A stretch of DNA of 64,000 nucleotides from contig NZ_CP114200.1 of the NCBI RefSeq assembly GCF_029392895.1, forward strand, positions 5,462,501 through 5,526,500, written 5' to 3'. Position 1 is the first letter of the stretch, and every line of letters starts with the position of its first letter. The position numbers and the translations under genes are program-made. Under the pieces are notes generated by a model. That model had not been told where the DNA came from. It saw only the letters and a list, made by a program, of their open reading frames with translations, and did not search any database. Positions 53,352 to 62,449 of this stretch are shown one piece after another. The DNA comes from Streptomyces sp. 71268. Its GTDB lineage: Bacteria; Actinomycetota; Actinomycetes; Streptomycetales; Streptomycetaceae.

Positions 53352-55925
53352 GTGGCCGCGCACAACGCCACGCACGCAGCATCCGTCACGTCCCGGCACG
53401 CCGAGCCCGGGAACGAGGGTGCCCGTGACCGGGAGATCCGGGTCGAGCAGCGACATCTCAACCGGGTCTACCGGCGTCTTGAGGAGAAGATCCACGAGGC
53501 CGAGTACCTGATGGACGACGCGGCCAAGGGGGGTCAGGTGGGCACGCCCGGCGCGCTCGCCGAGCGCGACGCGCAGGTCTTCCGCGCCGGGGTTCACCTG
53601 AACCGGTTGAACAACGAGTTTGAGGACTTCCTCTTCGGCCGCATCGACCTGCTGCTCGGCAAGGACGGCAAGCGCGGCCCGGACGGCGCGTACACCTCCG
53701 TCGAGCCCGCGGACGACGCCGTACGCGCCGACGACGCCGGCGAGCCGCACGCCGACATCGCCGAGACGCTGCACATCGGGCGGCTCGGCGTGCTCGACGC
53801 CGAGTACACGCCGCTGGTCATCGACTGGCGCGCGCCGGCGGCCGCGCCGTTCTACCGGGCGACCCCGGTCGCTCCGGGGCGGGTGGTGCGCCGGCGCGTC
53901 ATCCGCAGCAAGGGGCGCAAGGTGCTCAGCGTGGAGGACGACCTGCTCCGCCCCGAGCTGACCGCCTCGCTCGACGGGGAGCCCCTGTCGATCATCGGCG
54001 ACGGTGCCCTGATGGCCGCGCTCGGCCGGGCCCGCGGGCACACCATGCGCGACATCGTCTCCTCCATCCAGGCCGAACAGGACCTGGTGATCCGCGCGCC
54101 GGCCAACTCCGTGACCGAGGTCGAGGGCGGGCCCGGCACCGGCAAGACCGCCGTGGCCCTGCACCGCGCCGCCTACCTGCTGTACCAGGACCGGCGCCGG
54201 TACGCGGGCGGCATCCTCATCGTCAGCCCGACCCCGCTGCTCGTCGCGTACACCGAGGGCGTGCTGCCCTCGCTCGGTGAGGAGGGGCAGGTCGCCATCC
54301 GGGCGCTCGGCTCCCTCTCCGAGGCGGCCGAGCCGTCCGAGCGGGGCGGCGCCGGTGGCAGTGGTGCGCCGGCGTACGACGAGCCGGCCGTGGCCCGGGT
54401 CAAGGGCTCCATCCGGATGGCGAAGGTGCTGCGCAAGGCGGCCAGGGGCGCGCTCACGCTGCCCGCGCCCACGCCGCTGACCGGCGCCGACGAGGACGGC
54501 GAGGGGGAGGGGCAGCTCAGCTTCGACGGGCTCGGCGCCGAAGGCCAGCGCGCGGACGCCGGACCGCCCGACCGCCTGCGGGTGGTGGCGTTCGGCGCCC
54601 GGATCGAGTTGGACGCGCAGAAGCTGCGGCAGATCCGGCAGGCGGTGCTCAGCGGCTCCGCGCCGGTGAACCTGATGCGCCCGCGCGCGAGACGGCTGTT
54701 GCTCGACGCGCTGTGGTCGGCCTCGGGCGGGCCGCGCCGCTACCAGGACCCGGAGTTGGCGGCCGAGGCGCGCGAGGCGTTCGACGAGGACATCGCGACC
54801 GAGACGGAGTTCACCGACTTCCTCGCCGCGTGGTGGCCCGAGTTGACGCCGCGCCGGGTGCTGGCCGCGATGGCCGACGAGAAGCGGCTGGCCCGCTGGT
54901 CGGGGGCGGGCGGTGGCGGCCGGGGCCGGGTGCTGACCCAGCGCGAGGTGCGGCTGGTCGCCCGCTCGCTGCGGCGCCTGGCCCCCGACGGCAGCGGCCC
55001 GCTGTCGGTGCACGACGTGGCCCTCGTCGACGAGTTGCACATGCTGCTCGGCACCCCGGCCCGGCCCCGTAGGCGCGAGGCGGACCCGTTGGACCAGCTC
55101 ACCGGCCTGGAGGAGCTGTCCACCTACGCCGACCGGTTCGCCAGCCGGCCCAGCCAGGCGGAGCGGCTTGAGCGGCTGCGGGAGGAGGGGCGCACGGACT
55201 ACGCGCACATCATCGTGGACGAGGCGCAGGACCTGACGCCCATGCAGTGGCGCATGGTGGGGCGGCGGGGCCGGCAGGCCACCTGGACGGTGGTCGGCGA
55301 TCCGGCGCAGAGTTCCTGGTCCGATCCGGACGAGGCCGCCGCCGCCCGCGACGAGGCGCTGGGCACCCGCCCGCGGCGCCGCTTCCAGCTCACCGTGAAC
55401 TACCGCAACCCGGCCGAGGTCGCCGAGTTGGCGGCCAGGGTGCTGGCCCTCGCGATGCCCGGCACGGTGCCCCCGACCGCCGTCCGTTCCACCGGTCTCA
55501 CCCCGCGCTTCGTGGTGCTCGGCGACGACCCGGGCGCCGTGCTGCGCGCGGAGGTGCGGCGGCTGTTGGATGAGGTGGACGGCACGGTCGGCGTGGTGGT
55601 CGCGATGGAGCGGCGCGGCGAGGCCCGCGCCTGGCTGGCGGAGCTGACCGGGGGCGACACGGACGCTGGTGCCGCCGCCGGCGCGGGCGTCGGCGACGCG
55701 GGCGAGCCGCGCGGCCGGGTCGTGGTGCTCGGCAGCCTGGAGGCCAAGGGTCTGGAGTACGACGCCACGGTGGTGGTCTCGCCGGCGGAGATCGCCGACG
55801 AGTCCCCGGCCGGGCTGCGCGTGCTGTACGTGGCGCTGACGCGGGCCACCCAGCGACTGACCGTGCTCTCCGGCGAGCGGGACGAGCCCGACGCCGCGGG
55901 CGTGCCGGACCTGCTGCGGGACTAG
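53352..55925 (+). CDS. helD: HelD-like RNA polymerase-associated ATPase (UvrD/Rep superfamily)
   Basis: An 857-aa protein. The N-terminal coiled coil (about 30-75; EIRVEQRHLNRVYRRLEEKI) is the arm that HelD proteins insert into RNA polymerase. Walker A GGPGTGKT (about 258-265) and Walker B HIIVDEAQDLTP (about 618-629) are intact; motif VNYRNP and the C-terminal VLYVALTRATQRLTVL complete the superfamily-1 motifs. HelD recycles stalled or rifamycin-bound polymerase by ATP-driven release (knowledge from Bacillus and mycobacteria). The GTG at 53352 with AGGGGG upstream starts the homologous region. Two terminators follow. Confidence 0.9.
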   Translation: MAAHNATHAASVTSRHAEPGNEGARDREIRVEQRHLNRVYRRLEEKIHEAEYLMDDAAKGGQVGTPGALAERDAQVFRAGVHLNRLNNEFEDFLFGRIDLLLGKDGKRGPDGAYTSVEPADDAVRADDAGEPHADIAETLHIGRLGVLDAEYTPLVIDWRAPAAAPFYRATPVAPGRVVRRRVIRSKGRKVLSVEDDLLRPELTASLDGEPLSIIGDGALMAALGRARGHTMRDIVSSIQAEQDLVIRAPANSVTEVEGGPGTGKTAVALHRAAYLLYQDRRRYAGGILIVSPTPLLVAYTEGVLPSLGEEGQVAIRALGSLSEAAEPSERGGAGGSGAPAYDEPAVARVKGSIRMAKVLRKAARGALTLPAPTPLTGADEDGEGEGQLSFDGLGAEGQRADAGPPDRLRVVAFGARIELDAQKLRQIRQAVLSGSAPVNLMRPRARRLLLDALWSASGGPRRYQDPELAAEAREAFDEDIATETEFTDFLAAWWPELTPRRVLAAMADEKRLARWSGAGGGGRGRVLTQREVRLVARSLRRLAPDGSGPLSVHDVALVDELHMLLGTPARPRRREADPLDQLTGLEELSTYADRFASRPSQAERLERLREEGRTDYAHIIVDEAQDLTPMQWRMVGRRGRQATWTVVGDPAQSSWSDPDEAAAARDEALGTRPRRRFQLTVNYRNPAEVAELAARVLALAMPGTVPPTAVRSTGLTPRFVVLGDDPGAVLRAEVRRLLDEVDGTVGVVVAMERRGEARAWLAELTGGDTDAGAAAGAGVGDAGEPRGRVVVLGSLEAKGLEYDATVVVSPAEIADESPAGLRVLYVALTRATQRLTVLSGERDEPDAAGVPDLLRD

Positions 55926-55945
55926 CCGCCAACCGGACCGCGCTT

Positions 55946-55972
55946 GGCCCCGGGCGGCGTCCGCCCGGGGCC
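55946..55972 (+). terminator. helD terminator 1
   Basis: GGCCCCGGGCGG (55946-55957) and its complement (55961-55972), a 12-bp perfect stem with loop CGT. Confidence 0.88.
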
Positions 55973-55982
55973 GGAACGCGCG

Positions 55983-56012
55983 TCGGGCGCCTCACCTGGG
56001 TGAGGCGCCCGA
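55983..56012 (+). terminator. helD terminator 2
   Basis: TCGGGCGCCTCACC (55983-55996) and GGTGAGGCGCCCGA (55999-56012): 14 complementary bases around TG, directly after the first hairpin. Confidence 0.85.
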
Positions 56013-56023
56013 TCCGAACGCTT

Positions 56024-56118
56024 AGGTGACGCCGACCCGCCATGCTCGCCTCGCGGCAAGTGGTCGCTCGTAGCGACGATGGTTGGGCCCGGGGGCTTGG
56101 ATCGGGCCGGCGTCACCT
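56024..56118. ncRNA. Candidate structured RNA element upstream of the malic enzyme
   Basis: AGGTGACGCCG-A-CCCG (56024-56039) pairs with CGGG-C-CGGCGTCACCT (56103-56118): 11 + 4 bp with one mismatch. It encloses a 63-nt region with its own hairpins: GTCGCT/AGCGAC around CGT at 56063-56077 within a CCAT/ATGG helix (56040-56043 with 56079-56082), and GGCCC/GGGCC competing with the outer stem. It lies between the helD terminators and malic enzyme. The strand and function are not established; I cannot match it to a known riboswitch. Confidence 0.4.
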
Positions 56119-56352
56119 CAAGGCTAACAAACTCGGCGCGGAAGCCCATCCCGTCCGGAGATGCCGTCGTAGAGGGCCGGAAATGACTTCCGGGCGGTTC
56201 AGATGATCTCGTATCGTGGAAAGCCGTTTCCGCCATCTGCTGGACGTGGGGTGGTTACCGAGTACCGACTGGTAAGTGGGAGCATCAACAGACGCGGCCC
56301 GCCCGGCGTGGCCGCGTTCCAAGGGAACAAGGGAAAGCAGAGGAAGTCGGCC

Positions 56353-57774
56353 ATGGCAACGGCGCCTAGCGTCTCGTACTCGATGACGGTCCGGCTGGAG
56401 GTCCCCGCGAGCGGGACCGCGGTCAGCCAGCTCACCACCGCCGTGGAGTCCTCCGGCGGATCGGTCACCGGCCTCGACGTCACCGCCTCGGGACACGAGA
56501 AGCTGCGGATCGACGTCACCATCGCCGCGACGTCCACCGCGCACGCCGACGAGATCGTCGAGAAGCTGCGCGGCATCGAGGGCGTGGCCCTGGGCAAGGT
56601 CTCGGACCGTACGTTCCTCATGCACCTCGGCGGCAAGATCGAGATGTCGTCCAAGCACCCGATCCGCAACCGTGACGACCTCTCCATGATCTACACACCC
56701 GGCGTCGCCCGGGTCTGCCAGGCCATCGCCGAGAATCCCGAGGACGCGCGCCGGCTCACCATCAAGCGCAACAGCGTCGCCGTGGTCACCGACGGCTCCG
56801 CCGTGCTCGGCCTCGGCAACATCGGTCCCAAGGCCGCGCTGCCGGTCATGGAGGGCAAGGCCGCGCTGTTCAAGCGGTTCGCCGGGATCGACGCGTGGCC
56901 GCTGTGCCTGGACACCCAGGACACCGACGCCATCGTGGAGATCGTCAAGGCCGTCGCGCCGGGCTTCGCCGGCATCAACCTGGAGGACATCTCGGCGCCC
57001 CGCTGCTTCGAGATCGAGGCCCGGCTGCGCGAGGCGCTCGATATCCCGGTCTTCCACGACGACCAGCACGGCACGGCCATCGTGGTGCTCGCGGCGCTGA
57101 CCAACGCGCTGCGCGTGGTGGGCAAGAAGACCGAGGACGTACGGGTCGTCATGTCCGGCGCGGGCGCGGCCGGTACGGCCATCCTGAAGCTGCTCATCGC
57201 GGCCGGCGTGCGGCACGCGGTCGTCGCCGACATCCACGGCGTGGTGCACTCCGGGCGGCACGACCTCGTGGACGCCGACCCGGACTCGCCGCTGCGCTGG
57301 ATCGCGGACAACACCAACCCGGAGAACGTCACCGGCACCCTCAAGGAGGCCGTCGTCGGCGCGGACGTCTTCATCGGCGTCAGCGCGCCCAACGTGCTCG
57401 GCGGCGAGGACGTGGCCGCGATGGCCGAGGGCGCGATCGTCTTCGCGCTGGCCAACCCGGACCCCGAGGTGGACCCGGCGGTGGCCAGGCAGACCGCGTC
57501 CGTGGTCGCCACGGGCCGCTCGGACTTCCCGAACCAGATCAACAACGTGCTCGTCTTCCCGGGCGTCTTCCGCGGTCTGCTCGACGCGCAGTCACGCACG
57601 GTGAACACGAAGATGATGCTGGCCGCCGCCCGGGCCCTGGCCGACGTGGTGCTCGACGACGAACTGAACGCGAACTACATCATCCCGTCCGTCTTCAACG
57701 ACAAGGTCGCGGGCGCGGTGGCCGGTGCCGTACGGGACGCCGCCAAGGCTGTGACCGGCACCACGGCGGTCTAG
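56353..57774 (+). CDS. NAD(P)-dependent malic enzyme with N-terminal ACT domain
   Basis: A 473-aa enzyme that decarboxylates malate to pyruvate. The N-terminal ACT-like domain (about 8-85; MTVRLEVPASGTAVSQL) may bind a regulatory amino acid. The malic domain has SKHPIRNRDDLSMIYTPGVA (Tyr and Lys region), TDGSAVLGLGNIG and VFHDDQHGTA (metal ligands). The Rossmann domain has VMSGAGAAGTAIL. The ATG at 56353 follows AGGAAG; upstream frame extensions lack homology. It is likely monocistronic. Confidence 0.93.
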   Translation: MATAPSVSYSMTVRLEVPASGTAVSQLTTAVESSGGSVTGLDVTASGHEKLRIDVTIAATSTAHADEIVEKLRGIEGVALGKVSDRTFLMHLGGKIEMSSKHPIRNRDDLSMIYTPGVARVCQAIAENPEDARRLTIKRNSVAVVTDGSAVLGLGNIGPKAALPVMEGKAALFKRFAGIDAWPLCLDTQDTDAIVEIVKAVAPGFAGINLEDISAPRCFEIEARLREALDIPVFHDDQHGTAIVVLAALTNALRVVGKKTEDVRVVMSGAGAAGTAILKLLIAAGVRHAVVADIHGVVHSGRHDLVDADPDSPLRWIADNTNPENVTGTLKEAVVGADVFIGVSAPNVLGGEDVAAMAEGAIVFALANPDPEVDPAVARQTASVVATGRSDFPNQINNVLVFPGVFRGLLDAQSRTVNTKMMLAAARALADVVLDDELNANYIIPSVFNDKVAGAVAGAVRDAAKAVTGTTAV

Positions 57775-58130
57775 GCACGGCGCGTCGCGGTGCGAGGGGT
57801 CGCTCGGGCGGCCGTAGGGTGGCGGGCAGCACAACGGCCGCAGCCCCTGAGCAAGACGCGAAGCGAACCCTGCGGTGTGCTGCCAGGAGCGGACGGAGCG
57901 TCATCACAATGAGGCAGTGGCGCTTTTCGTGTGACTCCCCAGGGTGCCGGATTGGCTTTCGCGCCATAGGTGCGGGCAGGATGCTCCCCCGAGGACTGAA
58001 GTCCAGGGGGGACCCCCAAGGGCGCGGAAAGATCGAAAGATCGGACCCGGGTCCGGGGACTGTCCGAGGGCCCTGGCAGCATCGGCTTCGATCTCACGCC
58101 TCATTGGCAAGAAGAACACGGGAGTACAAC
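57775..58130 (+). other. Upstream region of hupA
   Basis: A 356-bp region. A 9-bp inverted repeat GGCAGCACA/TGTGCTGCC (57825-57833, 57876-57884) is near the malic enzyme stop. AAGATCGAAAGATCGG repeats the 7-mer GAAAGATCG near 58028-58043. GGGAG at 58120-58124 is the hupA ribosome-binding site. Confidence 0.5.
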
Positions 58131-58409
58131 ATGAACCGCAGTGAGCTGGTGGCCGCGCTGGCCGACCGCGCCGAGGTGACTCGTAAGGACGCGGACGCCG
58201 TGCTGGCCGCGCTCGCCGAGACCGTCGGTGAGGTCGTTGCTAAGGGCGACGAGAAGGTCACCATCCCCGGCTTCCTGACCTTCGAGCGCACCCACCGTGC
58301 CGCTCGTACCGCGCGCAACCCGCAGACCGGCGACCCCATCCAGATCCCGGCCGGTTACAGCGTGAAGGTCTCCGCGGGCTCCAAGCTCAAGGAAGCCGCC
58401 AAGGGCTGA
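58131..58409 (+). CDS. hupA: DNA-binding protein HU (HupA type)
   Basis: A 92-aa histone-like nucleoid protein, the short HU without a Lys-rich tail. Landmarks: MNRSELVAALADRAEVTRKDADAVL dimerisation helices, VTIPGFLTFERTHRAARTARNPQTG with the DNA-intercalating arm (Pro at the tip), and VSAGSKLKEAAKG. GGGAG is 6 nt before the ATG. It is followed by the strongest hairpin in the window. Confidence 0.96.
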   Translation: MNRSELVAALADRAEVTRKDADAVLAALAETVGEVVAKGDEKVTIPGFLTFERTHRAARTARNPQTGDPIQIPAGYSVKVSAGSKLKEAAKG

Positions 58410-58417
58410 GTCCCGAC

Positions 58418-58468
58418 ACACACGGCAGGGGCGGCCACCCACATCGGGTGGCCGCCCCTGCCGTGTGT
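58418..58468 (+). terminator. hupA terminator
   Basis: A 23-bp perfect stem: 58418-58440 (ACACACGGCAGGGGCGGCC...) with 58446-58468, loop ACATC, beginning 8 nt after the stop. No T-run. Confidence 0.92.
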
Positions 58469-59120
58469 CCACCCCGTGTGGCGTGGGCCACTTCTCCCGC
58501 CCGCCGCGCCATCCGGCCCGCCCCGCTCCACCGCCCACTGGCCCCCTTCGCGCCGGCCAGCGGTCCACCGGGCGCCGGAAGGTGTGCTTCCAGCGTCCTG
58601 TGGGCGTACGAGAGGCGTACGAAAAGGCCCTGTGAGGCGGCCTGGGGCGGCTTTGGGGCGCGCGCCGGCCGGGGAGCCCGGCGGGCGGGCCCGCGGCGAC
58701 GGACGGGGCCGTTCCGTCGGCCCACGGAAAGCCGCCCCGGCGGGGCGGGTGACTGGGCCAGTGGGGCCGGGTGTCGACGCCACGGCGGGCCCGGCCGGGC
58801 GGCGCGGGGTGGCGGACGGGGCCCGTCGCGGGGCGCTCTTTCGGCTTACTCCGGGGCGGGGGAGCGGGGCCCGGTGGCGGTTCGCACGGGGCTGGACGGG
58901 CGGTTCGGGGCGGGCGCGGAGGCTGGCTGAAAACATTCGCTGTGAGCGCGATCGAGCGGCTGTTTACGGCCATGATCGTTCTTAGCGGACCCGCCGCCTC
59001 CGCGATGCGCGAGCGGCCCTGCGGCCCACGGCTCACGCCCTGCGGCCCACAGCCGGCGGTCTTATGCCCCGCCCGACGGCTCGCGCCGCTGGGCGCCCGA
59101 GGCCCGGCGCACGACAGCGC
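58469..59120. other. hupA-murA convergent intergenic region
   Basis: About 650 bp of mostly G-rich low-complexity sequence. An island of lower GC lies at 58920-58990 (GAAAACATTCGCTGTGAGCG). A 16-bp imperfect direct repeat CCCTGCGGCCCAC(G/A)GC is at 59017-59032 and 59038-59053. Open frames on both strands are compositionally unlike genes. I see no credible gene. Confidence 0.55.
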
Positions 59121-59159
59121 GCCGCCCCGCTCCGGGCGTACGGCCCGGGGCGGGGCGGC
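59121..59159 (-). terminator. murA terminator
   Basis: 59121-59137 (GCCGCCCCGCTCCGGGC) pairs with 59143-59159 over 17 positions with one T-G wobble; loop GTACG. Confidence 0.82.
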
Positions 59160-59207
59160 GGCGTGTGGTGCGCGGGGTGACCGGCGCGCGGGGGCGACCG
59201 GTGGGCG

Positions 59208-60548
59208 TCAGCGGGCGCCGGCGCCCGGCAGCTCCACCTTCGCGCCCAGGTCGCCCAGCTTGCTCATGAAGTTCTCGTAGCCCCGGTTGATCAGGTCGAT
59301 GCCGTGCACCCGGGAGGTGCCCTGCGCCGCCAGCGCGGCGATCAGGTACGAGAAGCCGCCGCGCAGGTCGGGGATGACCAGGTCGGCGCCCTGCAGCTTG
59401 GTGGGTCCGGAGACGACCGCGGAGTGCAGGAAGTTGCGCTGGCCGAAGCGGCAGGCGGAGCCGCCGAGGCACTCGCGGTAGAGCTGGATGTGGGCGCCCA
59501 TCTGGTTCAGCGCCGAGGTGAAGCCGAGCCGGGACTCGTACACCGTCTCGTGCACGATCGACAGGCCCGACGCCTGGGTCAGCGCGACGACCAGCGGCTG
59601 CTGCCAGTCGGTCTGGAAGCCGGGGTGGACGTCGGTCTCCAGGGCGATGGCGTTCAGCGGGCCGCCGGGGTGCCAGAAGCGGATGCCCTCGTCGTCGATC
59701 TCGAAGGCGCCGCCGACCTTCCGGTAGGTGTTGAGGAAGGTCATCATGGAGCGCTGCTGGGCGCCCCGGACGTAGATGTTGCCCTCGGTGGCGAGCGCGG
59801 CGCTGGCCCAGGACGCGGCCTCCAGGCGGTCCGGCAGGGCGCGGTGGTTGTAGCCGCCGAGCCGGTCCACGCCGGTGATCCGGATGGTGCGGTCGGTGTC
59901 CATGGAGATGATCGCGCCCATCTTCTGCAGTACGCAGATGAGGTCCTCGATCTCCGGCTCGACCGCCGCGTTGGACAGCTCGGTGACGCCCTCCGCCAGC
60001 ACCGCCGTCAGCAGCACCTGCTCGGTGGAGCCGACCGACGGGTACGGCAGCCGGATCTTGCAGCCGCGCAGCCGCTGCGGGGCCTCCAGGTACTGGCCGT
60101 CGGCCCGCTTCTCGATGGTCGCGCCGAACTGCCGCAACACCTCGAAGTGGAAGTCGATCGGCCGGCCGCCGATGTCGCAGCCGCCGAGCCCGGGGATGAA
60201 GGCGTGGCCGAGACGGTGCAGCAGCGGGCCGCAGAACAGGATCGGGATGCGCGACGAACCGGCGTGTGCGTCGATGTCCGCGACGTTGGCGCTCTCCACG
60301 TGTGACGGGTCCAACACCAGCTCGCCCGCCTCTTCCCCGGGGCGCACCGTCACCCCGTGGAGCTGCAGCAGCCCGCGCACGACGCGTACGTCACGGATGT
60401 CGGGCACGTTGCGCAGCCGGCTGGGCCCGCTGCCGAGCAGTGCGGCGACCATGGCCTTGGGCACGAGGTTCTTCGCGCCCCGGGCCCGGATCTCGCCCTC
60501 CAGCGGGGTGCCGCCGTGGACAAGGAGTACATCGTCGGTGCCGGTCAT
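59208..60548 (-). CDS. murA: UDP-N-acetylglucosamine 1-carboxyvinyltransferase
   Basis: A 446-aa cytosolic enzyme that transfers enolpyruvate to UDP-GlcNAc, the first committed step of peptidoglycan synthesis. Landmarks: GAKN near the N-terminus (Lys26 region), the catalytic loop LGGCDIGGRPIDFHFE with Cys124 (a fosfomycin-sensitive form would keep this Cys), SVGSTEQVLLTAVLAEG, and RGGFSYLIAALAAQG. The ATG at 60548 begins homology; longer frames upstream are not conserved. Divergent from yqgE and convergent with hupA, as in S. coelicolor (recalled). Whether it is MurA1 or MurA2 cannot be decided here. Confidence 0.95.
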   Translation of the reverse strand: MTGTDDVLLVHGGTPLEGEIRARGAKNLVPKAMVAALLGSGPSRLRNVPDIRDVRVVRGLLQLHGVTVRPGEEAGELVLDPSHVESANVADIDAHAGSSRIPILFCGPLLHRLGHAFIPGLGGCDIGGRPIDFHFEVLRQFGATIEKRADGQYLEAPQRLRGCKIRLPYPSVGSTEQVLLTAVLAEGVTELSNAAVEPEIEDLICVLQKMGAIISMDTDRTIRITGVDRLGGYNHRALPDRLEAASWASAALATEGNIYVRGAQQRSMMTFLNTYRKVGGAFEIDDEGIRFWHPGGPLNAIALETDVHPGFQTDWQQPLVVALTQASGLSIVHETVYESRLGFTSALNQMGAHIQLYRECLGGSACRFGQRNFLHSAVVSGPTKLQGADLVIPDLRGGFSYLIAALAAQGTSRVHGIDLINRGYENFMSKLGDLGAKVELPGAGAR

Positions 60549-60799
60549 AAGTCTCGCGTTCCTGGGATGGGCCTTGATGAGCAAGGGGGGCAAAAGGAAA
60601 GGGTAATGGCCAACGGGAGCCGCTCCGTAAGCTCGATCGGCTCTCGGCCACCGGCCTCCGCCCTCGTGTGTGCGAAGGGTGTTCGGCCCTCGACTCTCCG
60701 TGATGTGCGCCGTCGCTGCTGTCGTACGCCCCACCTGCTCCCGGGTCGGGACTTGGCTTCCACCCCCCGTATGAGCCGGAAATGCGGGATCATGTGCGC

Positions 60800-61447
60800 A
60801 TGACCGAGGTGTCCTCGCTCACAGGACGGTTGCTCGTCGCCACGCCGGCGCTTGCCGACCCGAACTTCGACCGTGCCGTCGTGCTCCTGCTCGACCATGA
60901 CGAGGAGGGCTCGCTCGGCGTAGTGCTCAACCGGCCGACGCCGGTCGGCGTCGGCGACATCCTCGAATCGTGGGCCGCGCTGGCGGGCGAGCCGGGCGTG
61001 GTGTTCCAGGGCGGGCCGGTGTCGCTGGACTCGGCGCTCGGCGTCGCCGTCGTGCCGGGCGAGTCGATCGAGGGTGACCGGGTGCGGGAGCCCGGCCCGC
61101 CGCCGACCGGCGAGGGGGCGGCCGCCCGCTCCCGGGCGCGCGTGCGCCGGGGCGACCCCATCGGCTGGCGCCGGGTGCACGGCGCGATCGGCCTCGTTGA
61201 CCTGGAGGCCCCGCCGGAGCTGCTCGCCTCGGCGGTCGGCTCGTTGCGGATCTTCGCGGGGTACGCGGGGTGGGGCCCCGGCCAGTTGGAAGAGGAACTG
61301 GTCGAGGGCGCGTGGTACGTCGTGGAGTCGGAGCCCGGCGACGTGTCGTCGCCCGATCCGGAGCGGTTGTGGCGCTCCGTGTTGCGGCGTCAGCGCAGCG
61401 AGTTGGCCATGGTGGCCACGTACCCAGACGACGCCTCGCTCAACTGA
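60800..61447 (+). CDS. YqgE/AlgH family protein
   Basis: A 215-aa protein: SSLTGRLLVATPALADPNFDRAVVLLLDHDEEGSLGVVLNRPT at the N-terminus, VFQGGPVSLDS and RIFAGYAGWGPGQLEEELVEGAWYVV, all hallmarks of the family. The molecular function is not known. An insert of about 25 low-complexity residues sits around 100-125. ATG 60800 starts homology; an in-frame ATG at 60782 adds six residues. Confidence 0.88.
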   Translation: MTEVSSLTGRLLVATPALADPNFDRAVVLLLDHDEEGSLGVVLNRPTPVGVGDILESWAALAGEPGVVFQGGPVSLDSALGVAVVPGESIEGDRVREPGPPPTGEGAAARSRARVRRGDPIGWRRVHGAIGLVDLEAPPELLASAVGSLRIFAGYAGWGPGQLEEELVEGAWYVVESEPGDVSSPDPERLWRSVLRRQRSELAMVATYPDDASLN

Positions 61448-61865
61448 CGGTGGCGGGGTGTCCCGCCCGACTGCTGCCGGCGGCCTGCGAACGGGGCGGA
61501 CGGCCTGTTGACCGGGGCGGTGTGGCGCGGGCGTTCGGCGGGGTCGGCCCGCTGGATGCGGACACAGGTGCGCCCCGTTGGCGAATAGCCATGCGGCCGG
61601 AGTGTGGCCAGGTCGGGGCGCCCGTCGGGGGGCGTGGCCGGCCTGGTGGGCGAGGGGGCGGTTCTGCTCGGCGCTCGCTATGGAATTTCCGTTTTCACAG
61701 GTCAGGCCCCTGGGGAAAGTGTCGTTTCGGGTGAGGGGAGTCGTGGCGGAAATTAGTTCAACGTTAAACCAGCTTGTCGCATCCTGGGCAGTGGAGCTGG
61801 CGGTCGGCGGTCGACCAGGACCGCCCCCCGCCTTGCCCGAGGTTCGACAAAGGAGCTGATCCGCC
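61448..61865 (+). other. Intergenic, yqgE to VOC gene
   Basis: 418 bp. The first half is G-rich without signals. From about 61675 the sequence is AT-richer and includes the near-palindrome GTTCAACGTTAAAC (61756-61769). AAGGAG before 61866 is the ribosome-binding site. Confidence 0.55.
61756..61769. promoter_or_regulatory. Operator-like palindrome GTTYAACGTTRAAC
   Basis: GTTCAACGTTAAAC is palindromic at 12 of 14 positions and lies 97 nt before the VOC gene. The form resembles MarR-family sites; no MarR gene is adjacent. A three-mismatch resemblance to parS (GTTTCACGTGAAAC) is judged coincidental. Confidence 0.4.
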
Positions 61866-62396
61866 ATGAGTCAAACCCTCCCGCTGCGCCTCCACCACCA
61901 CGCGTGGATCACCGACGACCAGGAAGCCACCCGACGCTTCTACGAGGACGTGATCGGTCTGCCGCTGGTCGCCACCTGGAGCGAGCGCGACGTCTTGTTC
62001 GGCGCCGAGCGCGCCTACTCCCACACCTTCTACGGTCTCGCCGACGGCGGCGCCCTGGCCTTCTTCCAGTTCGCCGACGCGGCGGACCACAAGGAGTTCG
62101 CGACCGACATCCACTTCACCCCGTTCCGGCACATCGCCTTCAAGGTCGAGCAGGAGGCCCAGGACGCGCTGCGGGCTCGCATCGCCGAGGCCGGCTACAC
62201 GGAGCCGGACACCTATGTGATCGACCACGGCTTCTGCGTCTCGCTCTACATCACGGACCCCAACGCGCTGATGCTGGAGTTCGTCGTCGACCACCCCGAC
62301 GCGGAGCGGATCGACGCCGAGCGGCGTACGACGGCACACGCCGACCTCGACCGCTGGCTCGCCGGTGACCACACCAGCAACAACCGCTGGCGCTGA
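61866..62396 (+). CDS. VOC family protein (glyoxalase/ring-cleavage dioxygenase-like)
   Basis: A 176-aa protein of the vicinal-oxygen-chelate fold: two beta-alpha-beta-beta-beta modules, LRLHHHAWITDDQEATRRFYEDVIGLPLVA and FRHIAFKVE ... LYITDPNALMLEFVVDHPD. Likely metal ligands are His near 10-12, His in FRHIAF and Glu in LMLEF. The substrate is unknown. GGAG lies 10 nt before the ATG. It converges with the LysR gene across an 11-bp terminator stem. Confidence 0.88.
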   Translation: MSQTLPLRLHHHAWITDDQEATRRFYEDVIGLPLVATWSERDVLFGAERAYSHTFYGLADGGALAFFQFADAADHKEFATDIHFTPFRHIAFKVEQEAQDALRARIAEAGYTEPDTYVIDHGFCVSLYITDPNALMLEFVVDHPDAERIDAERRTTAHADLDRWLAGDHTSNNRWR

Positions 62397-62402
62397 CGCC
62401 GG

Positions 62403-62438
62403 GCCGGGCCCGGTGCGCACCCGCCGCCCGGGCCCGGC
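62403..62438. terminator. Bidirectional terminator
   Basis: GCCGGGCCCGG (62403-62413) and CCGGGCCCGGC (62428-62438), an 11-bp perfect stem between convergent genes. Confidence 0.7.
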
Positions 62439-62449
62439 TGCTCCCGGGC

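Noticed and set aside
58448..58985. Possible 160-169-aa genes between hupA and murA
   Set aside because: Arg/Gly/Pro-rich products, no ribosome-binding site, overlapping frames on both strands, and no recognisable domain.
61756..61769. parS site
   Set aside because: Three of 14 bases differ from GTTTCACGTGAAAC, including core positions.
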